From: Pandoraea sputorum
Lineage (GTDB): Bacteria > Pseudomonadota > Gammaproteobacteria > Burkholderiales > Burkholderiaceae
NCBI RefSeq assembly: GCF_000814845.2
Contig: NZ_CP010431.2
Location: 5,332,001-5,396,000 of the forward strand
Length of the DNA: 64,000 bases
Direction of reading: 5' to 3'
A program made the translations under genes and the position numbers. Positions within the stretch are counted from its first letter, which is position 1; every line of letters starts with the position of its first letter. Below the pieces are notes generated by a model. It saw only the letters and a list, made by a program, of their open reading frames with translations, had not been told where the DNA came from and searched no databases. Positions 9,235-17,975 of this stretch are shown here, in pieces.

Positions 9235-9963
9235 TCAGCGAGCAAAGGTATCACGGCCAGGCGTCACGGGCGCGGTCGTTATCGCGTCACCGGAGTCCAC
9301 GGCATGCGTCGCGCCAGCGTCATCCGGAGGTAACTGTTGCGCTTCGGCATCGCCATGAGCGCTCTCCGAGGTGTCTGTCGCACCCGCTGCATCTGCTGCG
9401 TCCAGCGCATCCGTCGCATCAGGCGATAGCGCTGCGTTGCTCGGCACGATGCCCGCCATTTCCAGTTGCATCAGCACCATGTTGACGAGCGCATTGACGC
9501 TTGGCCGTCCGGTTTCGATGATGAACGTCGCGCATTCCCGGTAGAGTCCGTCACGCTCCTGATACAACTGTTCGAGTCGCGCACGCGGATCTGCCGTCTG
9601 TAGCAACGGCCGATTCTTGTCGCGACGCGTGCGCAGCCAGAGGTCGTGCGGATTGGCGCGCAGGTACACCACCGTGCCGCGCGACTTGATGTACTCGCGG
9701 TTTTCCGCGCGCAACACCGCGCCCCCGCCGGTGGCGAGCACGATTCCGCTGCGTTGGGTGAGTTCGTCGATGGTCTGGGTTTCGCGCTGACGAAAGCCGT
9801 CCTCGCCTTCGTGCTCGAAGATGACCGGAATGCGCACGCCCGTTCGCGCCTCGATCTCATGGTCGGAGTCATAGAACTGCCGTCCAAGACGTCGTGCCAC
9901 TGCGCGTCCAACCGTGGTCTTGCCCGCCCCCATCAGTCCGACAAGTATTACGTTTTCCAGCAT
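9235..9963 (-). CDS. aroK: Shikimate kinase with an acidic C-terminal extension
   Basis: 242 aa. Phosphorylates shikimate with ATP. Start ATG 9963 ([20 protein letters not shown]) chosen because it matches the family N-terminus; the longer frame upstream is pilQ-side shadow. P-loop GLMGAGKT at residues 9-16, Walker-B-like [22 protein letters not shown] and the lid region [11 protein letters not shown] are all present, so the catalytic core (about 1-175) is complete. Residues about 176-242 are an extra Ala/Asp/Thr-rich tail ([17 protein letters not shown]...) absent from E. coli AroK (173 aa). The first 95 bases overlap, in another frame, the end of the pilO/pilQ frame. Confidence 0.93.
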   Translation of the reverse strand: MLENVILVGLMGAGKTTVGRAVARRLGRQFYDSDHEIEARTGVRIPVIFEHEGEDGFRQRETQTIDELTQRSGIVLATGGGAVLRAENREYIKSRGTVVYLRANPHDLWLRTRRDKNRPLLQTADPRARLEQLYQERDGLYRECATFIIETGRPSVNALVNMVLMQLEMAGIVPSNAALSPDATDALDAADAAGATDTSESAHGDAEAQQLPPDDAGATHAVDSGDAITTAPVTPGRDTFAR

Positions 9964-12643
9964 AAATCGCTGATATTTGGGTTCCAATCCCTGATGATAC
10001 CGGTATCTGCGTCGGGCGTGCGGAACGCGTGGCCTCGGTGAACACCCCGAGAAGCCGGGGATGGCCGGGTGGAAGGTCATCACGCGGGTCGTCTGAGAAG
10101 GGCAGCGACGCCGCATCGGCGCTCGCCCCGGGCACAGCGGGCTCCCCAGACACATGAGGCATCTCGTCCGCGTCTGTCACGACTTGCGCCGAGGCTTTCC
10201 GCTCCGGCGCGCCGTGCCCCAAGGCGCCGGGAGCACCGTCCGCCACGCCGTCCGGCACCACGCTGGGTGTCAGAAATACCAGCAACTCCGTACGCCGGTC
10301 CTCATTGGCGCGGTTACGAAAAAGGGCGCCCAGTACCGGCACGTCTCCCAGCCAGGGAACGCTTGCGCGGCTGTTCCGCTTGACCTCCTGGTAAATCCCG
10401 CCGATCGCGACCGTTCCGCCGCTTTCGACTTGCACCTGGGTCCGGACATGCCGGGTATCGACGGCGAACCCTTCTGCCACGGCCTGCCCCACGCTGTCCT
10501 TGCGCACATCCACATCCAATATCACTTGCCCGTCCGGCGTAATCAAGGGCGTGACCTCAAGTCTTAGGGTCGCCTTTCGGAACTGCACGGATGCCACATT
10601 GCGTCGCCCATTGCGCGTTTGATAAGGCAACTCTGTGCCTTGCTCGATGAGCGCCTGCACCTTGTCTGCCGTGACCACGCGCGGGCGGGAGACCACTCGC
10701 CCTCGCCCGCTGGTCTCCAGTGCTGAGAGTTCCAATTGCAGGAAACGGCTTGCGGACCGGCCGAACAACGTGATCGCAAGACTCGGTGGCGCCACGCCCG
10801 CCAGCGCCGCCGCCGAAAGTCCGACATCCACCGCACTGCCGGGAGCGCTCGTGTCGCCGCCCGTTCCGCGGGTGCCACCGTTTGCGACGCGCCCGCCGTC
10901 CGGCGCATCTAATGATCCCAACGGTCCCGTATCCGACGTCGGACGCTTGTCGCCGCCACGTTCCGCATTCGCACCACCGTGTTGTCCCGCCAGCCGGACG
11001 CCGAGCGACTCGCTGAACCGGTCATCGGCTTCGACGATGCGGGCTTCGATCAGCACCTGTCGAACGGGCACATCGATGCGCTCGATGAACGACGCCAGCG
11101 CATCGAGCTTCTCGGGCAGGTCGGTGACAAACAGCTGATTTGTCCGTGGATCCGCAATGAGACCGCCGCGCGCGGACAAGAGTCGCTGCCCTTTGCTGTC
11201 CTTCTGTCCGAGAATGATCTCCCTCAACGCCTCGGCCCGCGGATAGTTCAGCCGGAACCGGCGTGCAGCCAGTGGCTGCAACGCCTCACGTTTCGCCGCA
11301 GCTTCCAGTTGCGTTCGCTCGTCGGCCAGCAGATCGGCTCGCGGCGCAATCCAGTCGACGCCGTTCACGGATTGCACACCCAGGCCCGCACTTCGGATCA
11401 TGACGTCGAACGCCGTCGCAGCAGACACTCCCGTCACCTCCATATCGAGTCGCCCCGTGACCCGCTCTCCGATCGCCACGCTCCGGCCGGTCAACTGCGC
11501 AAACACCCGCAGCGCATCTGCAGCTTCAGCACCGTGCAAGGCCACGTCCACCGTCGAAGGGTCGGGATTCGACAGCGCCTTACCCGGCAATGCCCCGTCA
11601 TCGCTCCAGGTGGCCGACAGCCCGGCGGTTGCGGTCCGGCGCAACACGACGCGACGAGCACCTGCACGCATTGCCCCCACAGGCTCAACATTTTCGACGG
11701 GCACCTGAGGCATCGATTGGGCCATGGTCACGGCATCCTGGGCAGACCGCCGTGTCATGGGCGTGAGAAACACGTCGACGATATCCACCGGCATCTCCCA
11801 TCGCGGTAGCGGTTCAGGCAGCGCAGGGAGCGCATGTGTTGTCGTCATGTCGAGCGACTCGGCGGGCTCGACCGAACGGCGCCAACGATAGGCAGACACG
11901 GTGACGCTCAACGATGCTTCTGCGCTGTCGGGATGCGTTGCACCGCCAGTTGTGCCAGTTTGCACGCTAGGGCCGTCCAGCGAGAACTGCTCGATCACCA
12001 GATGTCGTGGCAGCCGGTCCACCTCAGCAAGCCAACCGAGCAAATTCGCGACCGTGCCTCGAAGACGCAACTCGGCGCGCTCGGTTTCCAGTTCGCTGGA
12101 TGCTGCCGCCGGTCCCGGACGCGAAAACTCCAACGTCAGCCCGCTCCGGGAAACGAGCCGCTCAAGATCGGCGCGCCATGCTGTAAGGGCCTCGTCGTCA
12201 GCCTCGGGGGCGTCACTTGCATGCTTTGACAGGGTCGACGAAGCCGACGACTCGCCTTCGGACGCCCCCGCAAATGCCTCAGCCCCCGGCTCGACGACGG
12301 GCAGCATGCGTTGCCATGTTCTGGTTTCCGCCCCTTCGTTCTGAAGTCGGCGCATAAGCGTAGGTAAACGGTCGGCAGCATCGTTGGCACGCGCCAACAT
12401 CTGTCGCTCGGCATCGAGCCCCTGTTTCAGGGCCGCACGCGCCGGGAGACTCATCAACCACCCAATCGACCATGCAAGACAGAAACCCGTCAGCGCCGCA
12501 GCGATCGCGAGACCCCACCGTACACCCGGCGACCATTCGGTCGGTGAAATGGGAAACCATGTCGCCCAGCGCGCCCGCCAACGCGCCTTCACTTCATGAA
12601 ACATGTCACGCACATCGTCTGGAGGGTGATTTTCACCGTACAT
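9869..12643 (-). CDS. Fused PilO-like / type IV pilus secretin (PilQ) protein
   Basis: 924-aa frame starting at ATG 12643 ([10 protein letters not shown]), overlapping the pilN stop by 11 bases. N-terminal part is PilO-like: short cytoplasmic segment, one membrane helix (about 43-65), coiled coil (about 66-115), then a ferredoxin-like periplasmic domain (about 155-255). A linker with a possible PilP-like remnant follows (about 270-350, [18 protein letters not shown]). Then come an N0/STN-type domain (about 363-433), an N1 domain (about 460-525), and the secretin domain with [24 protein letters not shown] and the final TELLVFLTP near residue 765. A low-complexity tail of about 150 residues ends 95 bases inside aroK. 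The junction was translated by hand and has no stop. PilQ normally has its own signal peptide and AMIN domains; here the PilO helix would be the only export signal. Confidence 0.8.
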   Translation of the reverse strand: MYGENHPPDDVRDMFHEVKARWRARWATWFPISPTEWSPGVRWGLAIAAALTGFCLAWSIGWLMSLPARAALKQGLDAERQMLARANDAADRLPTLMRRLQNEGAETRTWQRMLPVVEPGAEAFAGASEGESSASSTLSKHASDAPEADDEALTAWRADLERLVSRSGLTLEFSRPGPAAASSELETERAELRLRGTVANLLGWLAEVDRLPRHLVIEQFSLDGPSVQTGTTGGATHPDSAEASLSVTVSAYRWRRSVEPAESLDMTTTHALPALPEPLPRWEMPVDIVDVFLTPMTRRSAQDAVTMAQSMPQVPVENVEPVGAMRAGARRVVLRRTATAGLSATWSDDGALPGKALSNPDPSTVDVALHGAEAADALRVFAQLTGRSVAIGERVTGRLDMEVTGVSAATAFDVMIRSAGLGVQSVNGVDWIAPRADLLADERTQLEAAAKREALQPLAARRFRLNYPRAEALREIILGQKDSKGQRLLSARGGLIADPRTNQLFVTDLPEKLDALASFIERIDVPVRQVLIEARIVEADDRFSESLGVRLAGQHGGANAERGGDKRPTSDTGPLGSLDAPDGGRVANGGTRGTGGDTSAPGSAVDVGLSAAALAGVAPPSLAITLFGRSASRFLQLELSALETSGRGRVVSRPRVVTADKVQALIEQGTELPYQTRNGRRNVASVQFRKATLRLEVTPLITPDGQVILDVDVRKDSVGQAVAEGFAVDTRHVRTQVQVESGGTVAIGGIYQEVKRNSRASVPWLGDVPVLGALFRNRANEDRRTELLVFLTPSVVPDGVADGAPGALGHGAPERKASAQVVTDADEMPHVSGEPAVPGASADAASLPFSDDPRDDLPPGHPRLLGVFTEATRSARPTQIPVSSGIGTQISAIYAGKRNTCRTDGGGQDHGWTRSGTTSWTAVL

Positions 12644-13304
12644 CAGGCACCTCCTCCGTCGTTTGGCCCTCGAGATCCGAAACACCGGCCAAGACGGCTG
12701 ATGTTGGCATGGGTTTTAGCGCAATGCGCAGCGTGAAGCGACGAACGTTAGGTGCTCCGGCCTGCGTCTGCGCGTCCGTCCATTGGCGACGGACGCTTTC
12801 CGGCACCACACTCGATTCGACCTCGGTGACCTTGCGCACCCAGGACAACGCACGCAGTCGCTTCTGCGTTTCGCGCACCCGCGATTGCGTCGTCGCATAG
12901 CCCTCGATTCGCAGATGCGCGTCAGCCGCCTTCACCATCGACAACCGCACGCCATCGGCGCAGGCCCGCATGATGTCGAGCAGACGATCGGCTGTAGCAG
13001 ACCGACGCTCAACCAGCGCAACGACGGTTCTGCGGTGAGCCCGCAGTTCCGCGAGCTGTCGCCGCGTCATGTCGAACGCCGCCACCTCACCGGCCAGCCT
13101 CTCGTTCGTCGCGCGTAATGCCGTTTGCTGCGCCAGCATTTCGCGGCGCTGGTGAAGGTCCCACGCAATGGGCACCAGCGAAGCAGTGGCGCCGCACGCC
13201 GCCAGGCAGGCCCAAACTCGCCATTGCCGACGCGTATCGCGGCGTCGCCACTGTGCCAGCGTGGGAAGGAAGTCGAGCGGCGGAAATGCCTTCGTCACTC
13301 GCAT
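12633..13304 (-). CDS. pilN: Type IV pilus inner-membrane assembly protein PilN
   Basis: 223 aa. Start ATG 13304 (MRVTKAFPPLDFLP), overlapping the pilM stop by 10 bases, as expected for translational coupling. PilN features: N-terminal DFLP segment (binds PilM in family members), a membrane helix at about 28-46 (ACLAACGATASLVPIAW), a coiled coil at about 50-100, and a C-terminal ferredoxin-like fold (GVRLSMVKAADAHLRIEGYA...RLRALSWVRKVTEV). Forms the inner-membrane alignment ring with PilO. The C-terminal tail overlaps the start of the pilO/pilQ fusion. Confidence 0.8.
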   Translation of the reverse strand: MRVTKAFPPLDFLPTLAQWRRRDTRRQWRVWACLAACGATASLVPIAWDLHQRREMLAQQTALRATNERLAGEVAAFDMTRRQLAELRAHRRTVVALVERRSATADRLLDIMRACADGVRLSMVKAADAHLRIEGYATTQSRVRETQKRLRALSWVRKVTEVESSVVPESVRRQWTDAQTQAGAPNVRRFTLRIALKPMPTSAVLAGVSDLEGQTTEEVPDVR

Positions 13305-14386
13305 GCCACCCCCTGCATCGACATGGCTCGCAGCGCCAGCCCACAGGCGACAGTGAGGGCCGCACGCGACACGTACGTATCCTGACGCCGCCCTGCAGAA
13401 TCGCCCCCCTCGAATGTCGCGAGCGGGTCGAAGGGACGCACAGCAATGCCGCATGCGCTTGCGACAGCGTCACAGATCGCCACCAGTTCCGCCGGACTAG
13501 CCCCTTGCGTCGCGACATCGATAACCCGTGGCGAGATCGGCAATGCTTGCGTCAGATCGCGAACCGCGCTTGCCAACGCCTCCGGGTGTCCGCGAACGCC
13601 GTCAAAGCGCTCACGAACATCCCCGACGCAAACCCCACCATCGAACACCGCCAGATCGAGTGTCTGGGCATCGATCTGCAATAGCGCGCCCGGCCCGCCC
13701 GTTCGATCTACGTCAACGGAGGCCGTAAGCGCGAATGCAGCGTGGTCATTGGATGCCGACGTTCGCTGGGCTGCACGCTGCGCCCACAGAAACGCGCGTC
13801 GGCCCGCCTGATGCGCGGCATCGATGGCTTGTGCGCGTAGCCCCGACATTTCAAGCACGGCCATCCTGTCGTCCACCGGGGTCGCTTCGCAGGCATACAG
13901 CCGGAGACGATGACTGCCCGGTTCAGCCCACGCCACGCCGACACGGCTGCGCAAATCGGGGTCACCGTCGCCGGGCAGCAAAAGCGCCGCGCGACGCTGA
14001 CACCACGCCCGCAGCGCGCGCGGTGGCAGGTCCGCCGGACAGTCGATCACCTGCGTTTTCAGTCCGTGCGACGGAAGCGCCAGCACGATGGCGTCGTCCT
14101 GCAACGCCTCCGCCCGCGTGCCCAGGCGCTCCAGCAACTCCTCCAGACGACGCGCCACGGCCTCCGGCTTGACGATCAGTGCGCCACGCAGCATGTTGTC
14201 TTCCAACGCGGCAGCGCCATACGCGTCCAGACGCAATCGGCCGCTCCCCGATGTTCGCGTGATGCGAACGAATTGCATGCCATTGGCGTCGAAGTGAATT
14301 CCGCAACCGCCACCGCCGTTGCCCGGGCCCCTCGCCGCCCAGCGCTTCCCCATGTGACGCACCCCGCGCAAAACCGCTGCGATCAT
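13295..14386 (-). CDS. pilM: Type IV pilus assembly protein PilM (divergent)
   Basis: 363 aa, actin-like cytoplasmic protein that docks on the PilN N-terminus. Start ATG 14386 with a strong GGCAGGAGGAAG Shine-Dalgarno. Assigned from overall layout and position ahead of pilN. The first phosphate-binding segment, normally of the type GIDxGxxxVK, reads GIHFDANGMQFVRI, so the aspartate is replaced. The protein is clearly diverged, and ATP binding is doubtful. First gene of the minus-strand pil-aro run and divergent from mrcA, the classical betaproteobacterial arrangement. Confidence 0.72.
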   Translation of the reverse strand: MIAAVLRGVRHMGKRWAARGPGNGGGGCGIHFDANGMQFVRITRTSGSGRLRLDAYGAAALEDNMLRGALIVKPEAVARRLEELLERLGTRAEALQDDAIVLALPSHGLKTQVIDCPADLPPRALRAWCQRRAALLLPGDGDPDLRSRVGVAWAEPGSHRLRLYACEATPVDDRMAVLEMSGLRAQAIDAAHQAGRRAFLWAQRAAQRTSASNDHAAFALTASVDVDRTGGPGALLQIDAQTLDLAVFDGGVCVGDVRERFDGVRGHPEALASAVRDLTQALPISPRVIDVATQGASPAELVAICDAVASACGIAVRPFDPLATFEGGDSAGRRQDTYVSRAALTVACGLALRAMSMQGVACE

Positions 14387-14597
14387 GACTTCCTCCTGCC
14401 CTTCGTCGTATCGATGCGATCGATGCTATCGGGCATGACACAGCGGTCCAATCGGACGATTCCGAATACTGGCGAGGGAAAGGCGAGCGAAAGGCGCTTT
14501 CGGAATTCATGCCGTTTTTGGCTCGGACGATTCCTAGCCCCCATAGGCTCAAATGCTGATTTCGGGGGGCTGTCGAAAGAGGTCGCGGGGCGTTCGT

Positions 14598-14603
14598 TAT
14601 AAT
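14598..14603 (+). promoter_or_regulatory. Consensus -10 box upstream of mrcA
   Basis: TATAAT 28 bases before the mrcA ATG. No convincing -35 was found at 15-19 bases, so activator dependence or a very short leader is possible. The 244-base gap 14387-14630 is the shared divergent control region of pilM and mrcA. Confidence 0.5.
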
Positions 14604-14630
14604 CGGCCCATCGTTTTTTCCGGTTCTCCC

Positions 14631-17090
14631 ATGGCAAGCACACCCCAAACCGAGACACCCCGCGACAAGCGTCCGCCCAAACCGCGCCGCTCCATCTGGC
14701 TGCGCATCGCACTATGGTTCGTAGGCCTGATCGCTGCGATGGCCGTCTGCGGCGCGTTGCTCGCTGGGTACATCCTGGTGGTGATGACGCCACAGTTGCC
14801 GTCGCTCGACACGATCGTCGACTACCGGCCGAAGATCCCGCTGCGCATCTATACCGCCGACGAAATCCAGATCGGCGAATTCGGCGAAGAGCGTCGCAAT
14901 CTCGTGCGTTTCGCCGATATTCCCGACGTCATGAAGAAAGCCGTCCTCGCCATTGAGGATGACCGCTTCTATCAGCACGGCGGCGTCGACTTCATCGGCA
15001 TTTTCCGCGCGGGCGTCGCAAACTTCACGCGCGGCGGCTCGTCACAGGGCGCGAGTACGATCACCATGCAGGTGGCGCGTAACTTCTTCCTTTCCAGCGA
15101 GAAGACGTACACACGCAAGATTTACGAAGCGCTGCTCGCCTACAAGATCGAATCGCGCCTGACCAAGGATCAGATTCTTGAGCTGTACATGAATCAGATC
15201 TACCTGGGGGAGCGTGCTTACGGCTTCGCCAGCGCAGCACGCGTCTATTTCGGCAAGGATCTGAAGGACATCACGCTCGCCGAGGCTGCCATGCTTGCCG
15301 GGCTGCCGAAAGCGCCGTCCGCCTATAACCCGATCGTCAATTACAAGCGTGCGCGTGTGCGTCAGGAATACATCCTGAAGCGCATGTACGATCTCGGCTA
15401 TGCATCCAAGGCCGAATACGATCAGGCAATGGCGCAGGAGCTCGTGGTACGCGGACTGGGCAGCGAATTCAGCGTGCACGCCGGGTATGTGGCGGAAATG
15501 GTGCGTCAACTGCTCTACGCGCAGTTCAAGGACGAGATCTACACGCGCGGCTTTAACGTCTACACGACCATCAATTCGGCGGATCAGGAAGCGGCGTACG
15601 AAGCGCTGCGCGCGGGCGTCATGGCGTACGAGCTGCGCCACGGCTATCGCGGCCCCGAAGCGAATATCGACTTGCCGGACGGCAAGGACGAGCGCGAACA
15701 ACTGATCGACGACACGCTGGTCGAGCATCCTGACAGTGGCGACATGGTCGCGGCCGTGGTACTGGCCGCCTCGCCCCAGCAGGTGAAAGCCGTGCTTCTG
15801 AATGGCGACGATGTCACCGTGACGGGCGACGGGCTCCGATTCGCGGCCGCCGGGTTGAGCGCCAAAGCGCAGCCGAAGCAGCGGATTCGTCCGGGCTCGG
15901 TCATTCGCGTGACGAAGGATGCGAAGGACAATTGGCGCATCGTGCAGATGCCGGACATCGAAGCGGCATTCGTGTCGCTCGACCCGCAGAACGGTGCCAT
16001 CCGCTCGTTAGTCGGCGGGTTCGACTTCAACCGCAACAAGTTCAACCATGTGACGCAGGCATGGCGTCAGCCGGGGTCGAGCTTCAAGCCGTTCATCTAC
16101 TCGGCCGCGCTGGAAAAAGGCTTTGCGCCGGCGACCATCATCAACGACGGTCCGCTGTACTTCTCGGCAGCACAGACGGGCGGACAGCCGTGGGAACCCA
16201 AGAACTACGGCGGCGGCTTCGACGGACCGGAGCCGATGCGCGTGGCACTGATGCGGTCCCGTAACCTCGTGTCGATCCGCATTCTGCAAAGCATTACGCC
16301 AGCCTATGCCCAGAAGTTCATCGGACGATTCGGCTTCGAAGCGGACAAGCATCCGGCATATCTGCCGATGGCGCTGGGCGCGGGCATGGTGACGCCGCTG
16401 CAAATGGCGAGCGGTTTTGCCGTGTTCGCCAACGGCGGCTTCCGCGTCAATCCGTTCATCGTGGCCCGCATCACCGATTCGAAGGGCAACGTGATCATGG
16501 AAGAGAAACCGGTCGCGGCAGGCGACGAATCGATTCGTGCCATTCCTGCGCGTAATGCCTTCATCATGAATTCGATGCTGCACGACGTGGCGACGCGCGG
16601 CACCGCCGCAAAGACCAATGTGCTCAAGCGCAGCGATCTCGCGGGCAAGACGGGCACGACCAACGATTCGCACGATGCATGGTTCGCCGGGTATCAGTCT
16701 CAGTTGGTGGGTGTTGCCTGGATCGGTTTCGATCAACCGCGCAATCTGGGTGATCGTGAAACCGGTGGCGGTCTGGCTCTGCCGATCTGGATCGACTACA
16801 TGTCGAAAGCGCTGCGTGGGGTGCCTGAGGCCCCGCGCGCGATGCCGCCTGGCGTCATTCAGGCGAATGGCGATTACTACTACGACGATTATCCGCCGGG
16901 ACGTGCCGTCAGCACCCTCGGCCTGAGTGCCGAGACGGCACCGGACGGCTCGGCAGCCCCGGGGCCGTCCACGGGTGCCCTGCCCGGTCAGATGCCGGCG
17001 CAGCCGGGTGCAATGCCAGCACCCGCACCGGCCCCTGTGGACCGCCAGGAGCGTCAGCGCATCCTGGACATGTTCAACAGCAAGCCCTGA
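14631..17090 (+). CDS. mrcA: Penicillin-binding protein 1A (bifunctional transglycosylase/transpeptidase)
   Basis: 819 aa, class A PBP that polymerises and cross-links peptidoglycan in the periplasm. Start ATG 14631 (MASTPQTETPR) fits the family; the longer frame upstream is not needed. Cytoplasmic basic N-terminus, membrane anchor about 22-52, glycosyltransferase domain with catalytic Glu109 (AIEDDRFYQHGG), RGGSSQGASTITMQ and the ELYMNQIYLG motif. Transpeptidase domain: SxxK at Ser483-Lys486 (PGSSFKPF), SRN at 543-545, KTG at 673-675. An OB-like domain (about 330-430) lies between the two. The C-terminus is Pro/Ala-rich. Divergent from pilM. Confidence 0.96.
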   Translation: MASTPQTETPRDKRPPKPRRSIWLRIALWFVGLIAAMAVCGALLAGYILVVMTPQLPSLDTIVDYRPKIPLRIYTADEIQIGEFGEERRNLVRFADIPDVMKKAVLAIEDDRFYQHGGVDFIGIFRAGVANFTRGGSSQGASTITMQVARNFFLSSEKTYTRKIYEALLAYKIESRLTKDQILELYMNQIYLGERAYGFASAARVYFGKDLKDITLAEAAMLAGLPKAPSAYNPIVNYKRARVRQEYILKRMYDLGYASKAEYDQAMAQELVVRGLGSEFSVHAGYVAEMVRQLLYAQFKDEIYTRGFNVYTTINSADQEAAYEALRAGVMAYELRHGYRGPEANIDLPDGKDEREQLIDDTLVEHPDSGDMVAAVVLAASPQQVKAVLLNGDDVTVTGDGLRFAAAGLSAKAQPKQRIRPGSVIRVTKDAKDNWRIVQMPDIEAAFVSLDPQNGAIRSLVGGFDFNRNKFNHVTQAWRQPGSSFKPFIYSAALEKGFAPATIINDGPLYFSAAQTGGQPWEPKNYGGGFDGPEPMRVALMRSRNLVSIRILQSITPAYAQKFIGRFGFEADKHPAYLPMALGAGMVTPLQMASGFAVFANGGFRVNPFIVARITDSKGNVIMEEKPVAAGDESIRAIPARNAFIMNSMLHDVATRGTAAKTNVLKRSDLAGKTGTTNDSHDAWFAGYQSQLVGVAWIGFDQPRNLGDRETGGGLALPIWIDYMSKALRGVPEAPRAMPPGVIQANGDYYYDDYPPGRAVSTLGLSAETAPDGSAAPGPSTGALPGQMPAQPGAMPAPAPAPVDRQERQRILDMFNSKP

Positions 17091-17110
17091 CGAACTAAGG
17101 GAAAACGGGA

Positions 17111-17151
17111 CTTTCGATCGCCGCAGCCCTTCGGGTTGCAATGATCGAAAG
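17111..17151. terminator. Nested hairpin between convergent mrcA and cyaY
   Basis: Outer arms CTTTCGATC (17111-17119) and GATCGAAAG (17143-17151) enclose an inner stem GCAGCCC-ttc-GGGTTGC with one G-U pair. It lies 20 bases past the mrcA stop. There is no long T-run on either strand; probably a bidirectional 3'-end structure. Confidence 0.6.
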
Positions 17152-17190
17152 CGCCCCCGTGATCCGAGGCGCTTGCAATTCCTCAGTAAC

Positions 17191-17220
17191 AGAGAACTCC
17201 CTCAGAGAGAACTCCCTCAG
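17191..17220. repeat. Tandem 15-base repeat (x2)
   Basis: AGAGAACTCCCTCAG occurs twice head to tail without a gap (17191-17205, 17206-17220) in the short convergent intergenic region. Probably slippage; a length-variable site candidate. Confidence 0.8.
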
Positions 17221-17239
17221 CGAACGCTCCGAAAAACGT

Positions 17240-17572
17240 TCAGACCGGTTCAAGCGTGACCGTCTCTCCGGCCTGTTGCGACGCAAAGCGCGACAGCGCT
17301 TCGAACAACTCGGAATCGTCGCGCGTGTCGCGCCACTCGTCGCCCTTCAGGCGGAAGTGGAAACCGCCAGAGCGTGCGGCAATCCAGATCTCGCTCATCG
17401 GCGTCTGAACGTTGACGATGATCTTGCTGCCGTCGTCGAATTCGAGCGTCAGGACATTCCCCGTACGCTCGCAATCGATATCCACATCGCTGTCGTCGAC
17501 CACCGCCTCGACCGCCGCCTCCACCTGCGTCAGCACTGCCTCGGCGAGCGCCAGGAATTCACTTTCCGTCAT
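17240..17572 (-). CDS. cyaY: Frataxin homologue, iron-sulfur cluster assembly protein
   Basis: 110 aa. Start ATG 17572 (MTESEFLALAEA), chosen because GTGGAG precedes it at 8 bases and it aligns with the E. coli N-terminus; upstream in-frame starts lack a ribosome site. Family blocks: an acidic first helix, DSDVDIDCERTGNVLTLEFDDGSKIIVN, the QTPMSEIWIAARSGGFHF sheet, and the LKGDEWRDTR motif. Binds iron and modulates IscS-dependent cluster assembly. Divergent from lptM with a 57-base gap. Confidence 0.95.
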   Translation of the reverse strand: MTESEFLALAEAVLTQVEAAVEAVVDDSDVDIDCERTGNVLTLEFDDGSKIIVNVQTPMSEIWIAARSGGFHFRLKGDEWRDTRDDSELFEALSRFASQQAGETVTLEPV

Positions 17573-17629
17573 GCTAAACTCCACGGTTTGCGTCATCGTT
17601 AGCATGCCGCACCACGCGGCGATACCCCC

Positions 17630-17857
17630 ATGACTGCACCTATTCGAACCTGCGCGATTGTAGCGTCGATTGCTCTGTTAAGCGCGTTGGCCGCCTGCGG
17701 CCAGGCCGGTCCGCTCTACTACCCCGCCAAACCGGTGAAACCGACGCCGCCGCCGGGCGCCCCGCTGCCTCCGCCGCCACTCGTGCCCACGCCTGAGCGC
17801 GGGCCGTCCGTCGATGTGCCGCCGGCCGCCTCGCGCCCCGCAGCAAAACCGGAATAA
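17630..17857 (+). CDS. lptM: LPS translocon maturation lipoprotein LptM (YifL family)
   Basis: 75 aa. Lipoprotein signal ending in a lipobox LAAC with Cys23, then the family signature GQAGPLYYP followed by a Pro-rich tail (KPTPPPGAPLPPPPLVP). In E. coli LptM helps oxidative maturation of LptD in the outer membrane. It precedes lysA, the conserved lptM-lysA arrangement also seen in gammaproteobacteria. Confidence 0.9.
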   Translation: MTAPIRTCAIVASIALLSALAACGQAGPLYYPAKPVKPTPPPGAPLPPPPLVPTPERGPSVDVPPAASRPAAKPE

Positions 17858-17975
17858 GCGTAAATTAGCCGATGTTGACCGAATTCCGGCGAATTTGCCC
17901 TCGACGTTCGGGGCACATCGCCTTCGGCCCGTCTGGCGTCCCCTTGTTTTTCCCGTTGATTACCGAGCACCTCCG

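Noticed and set aside
11700..11900. A hidden stop or frameshift between the PilO-like and PilQ parts
   Set aside because: Hand translation over the junction stays in one frame without a stop, so it is reported as a real fusion pending read checks.
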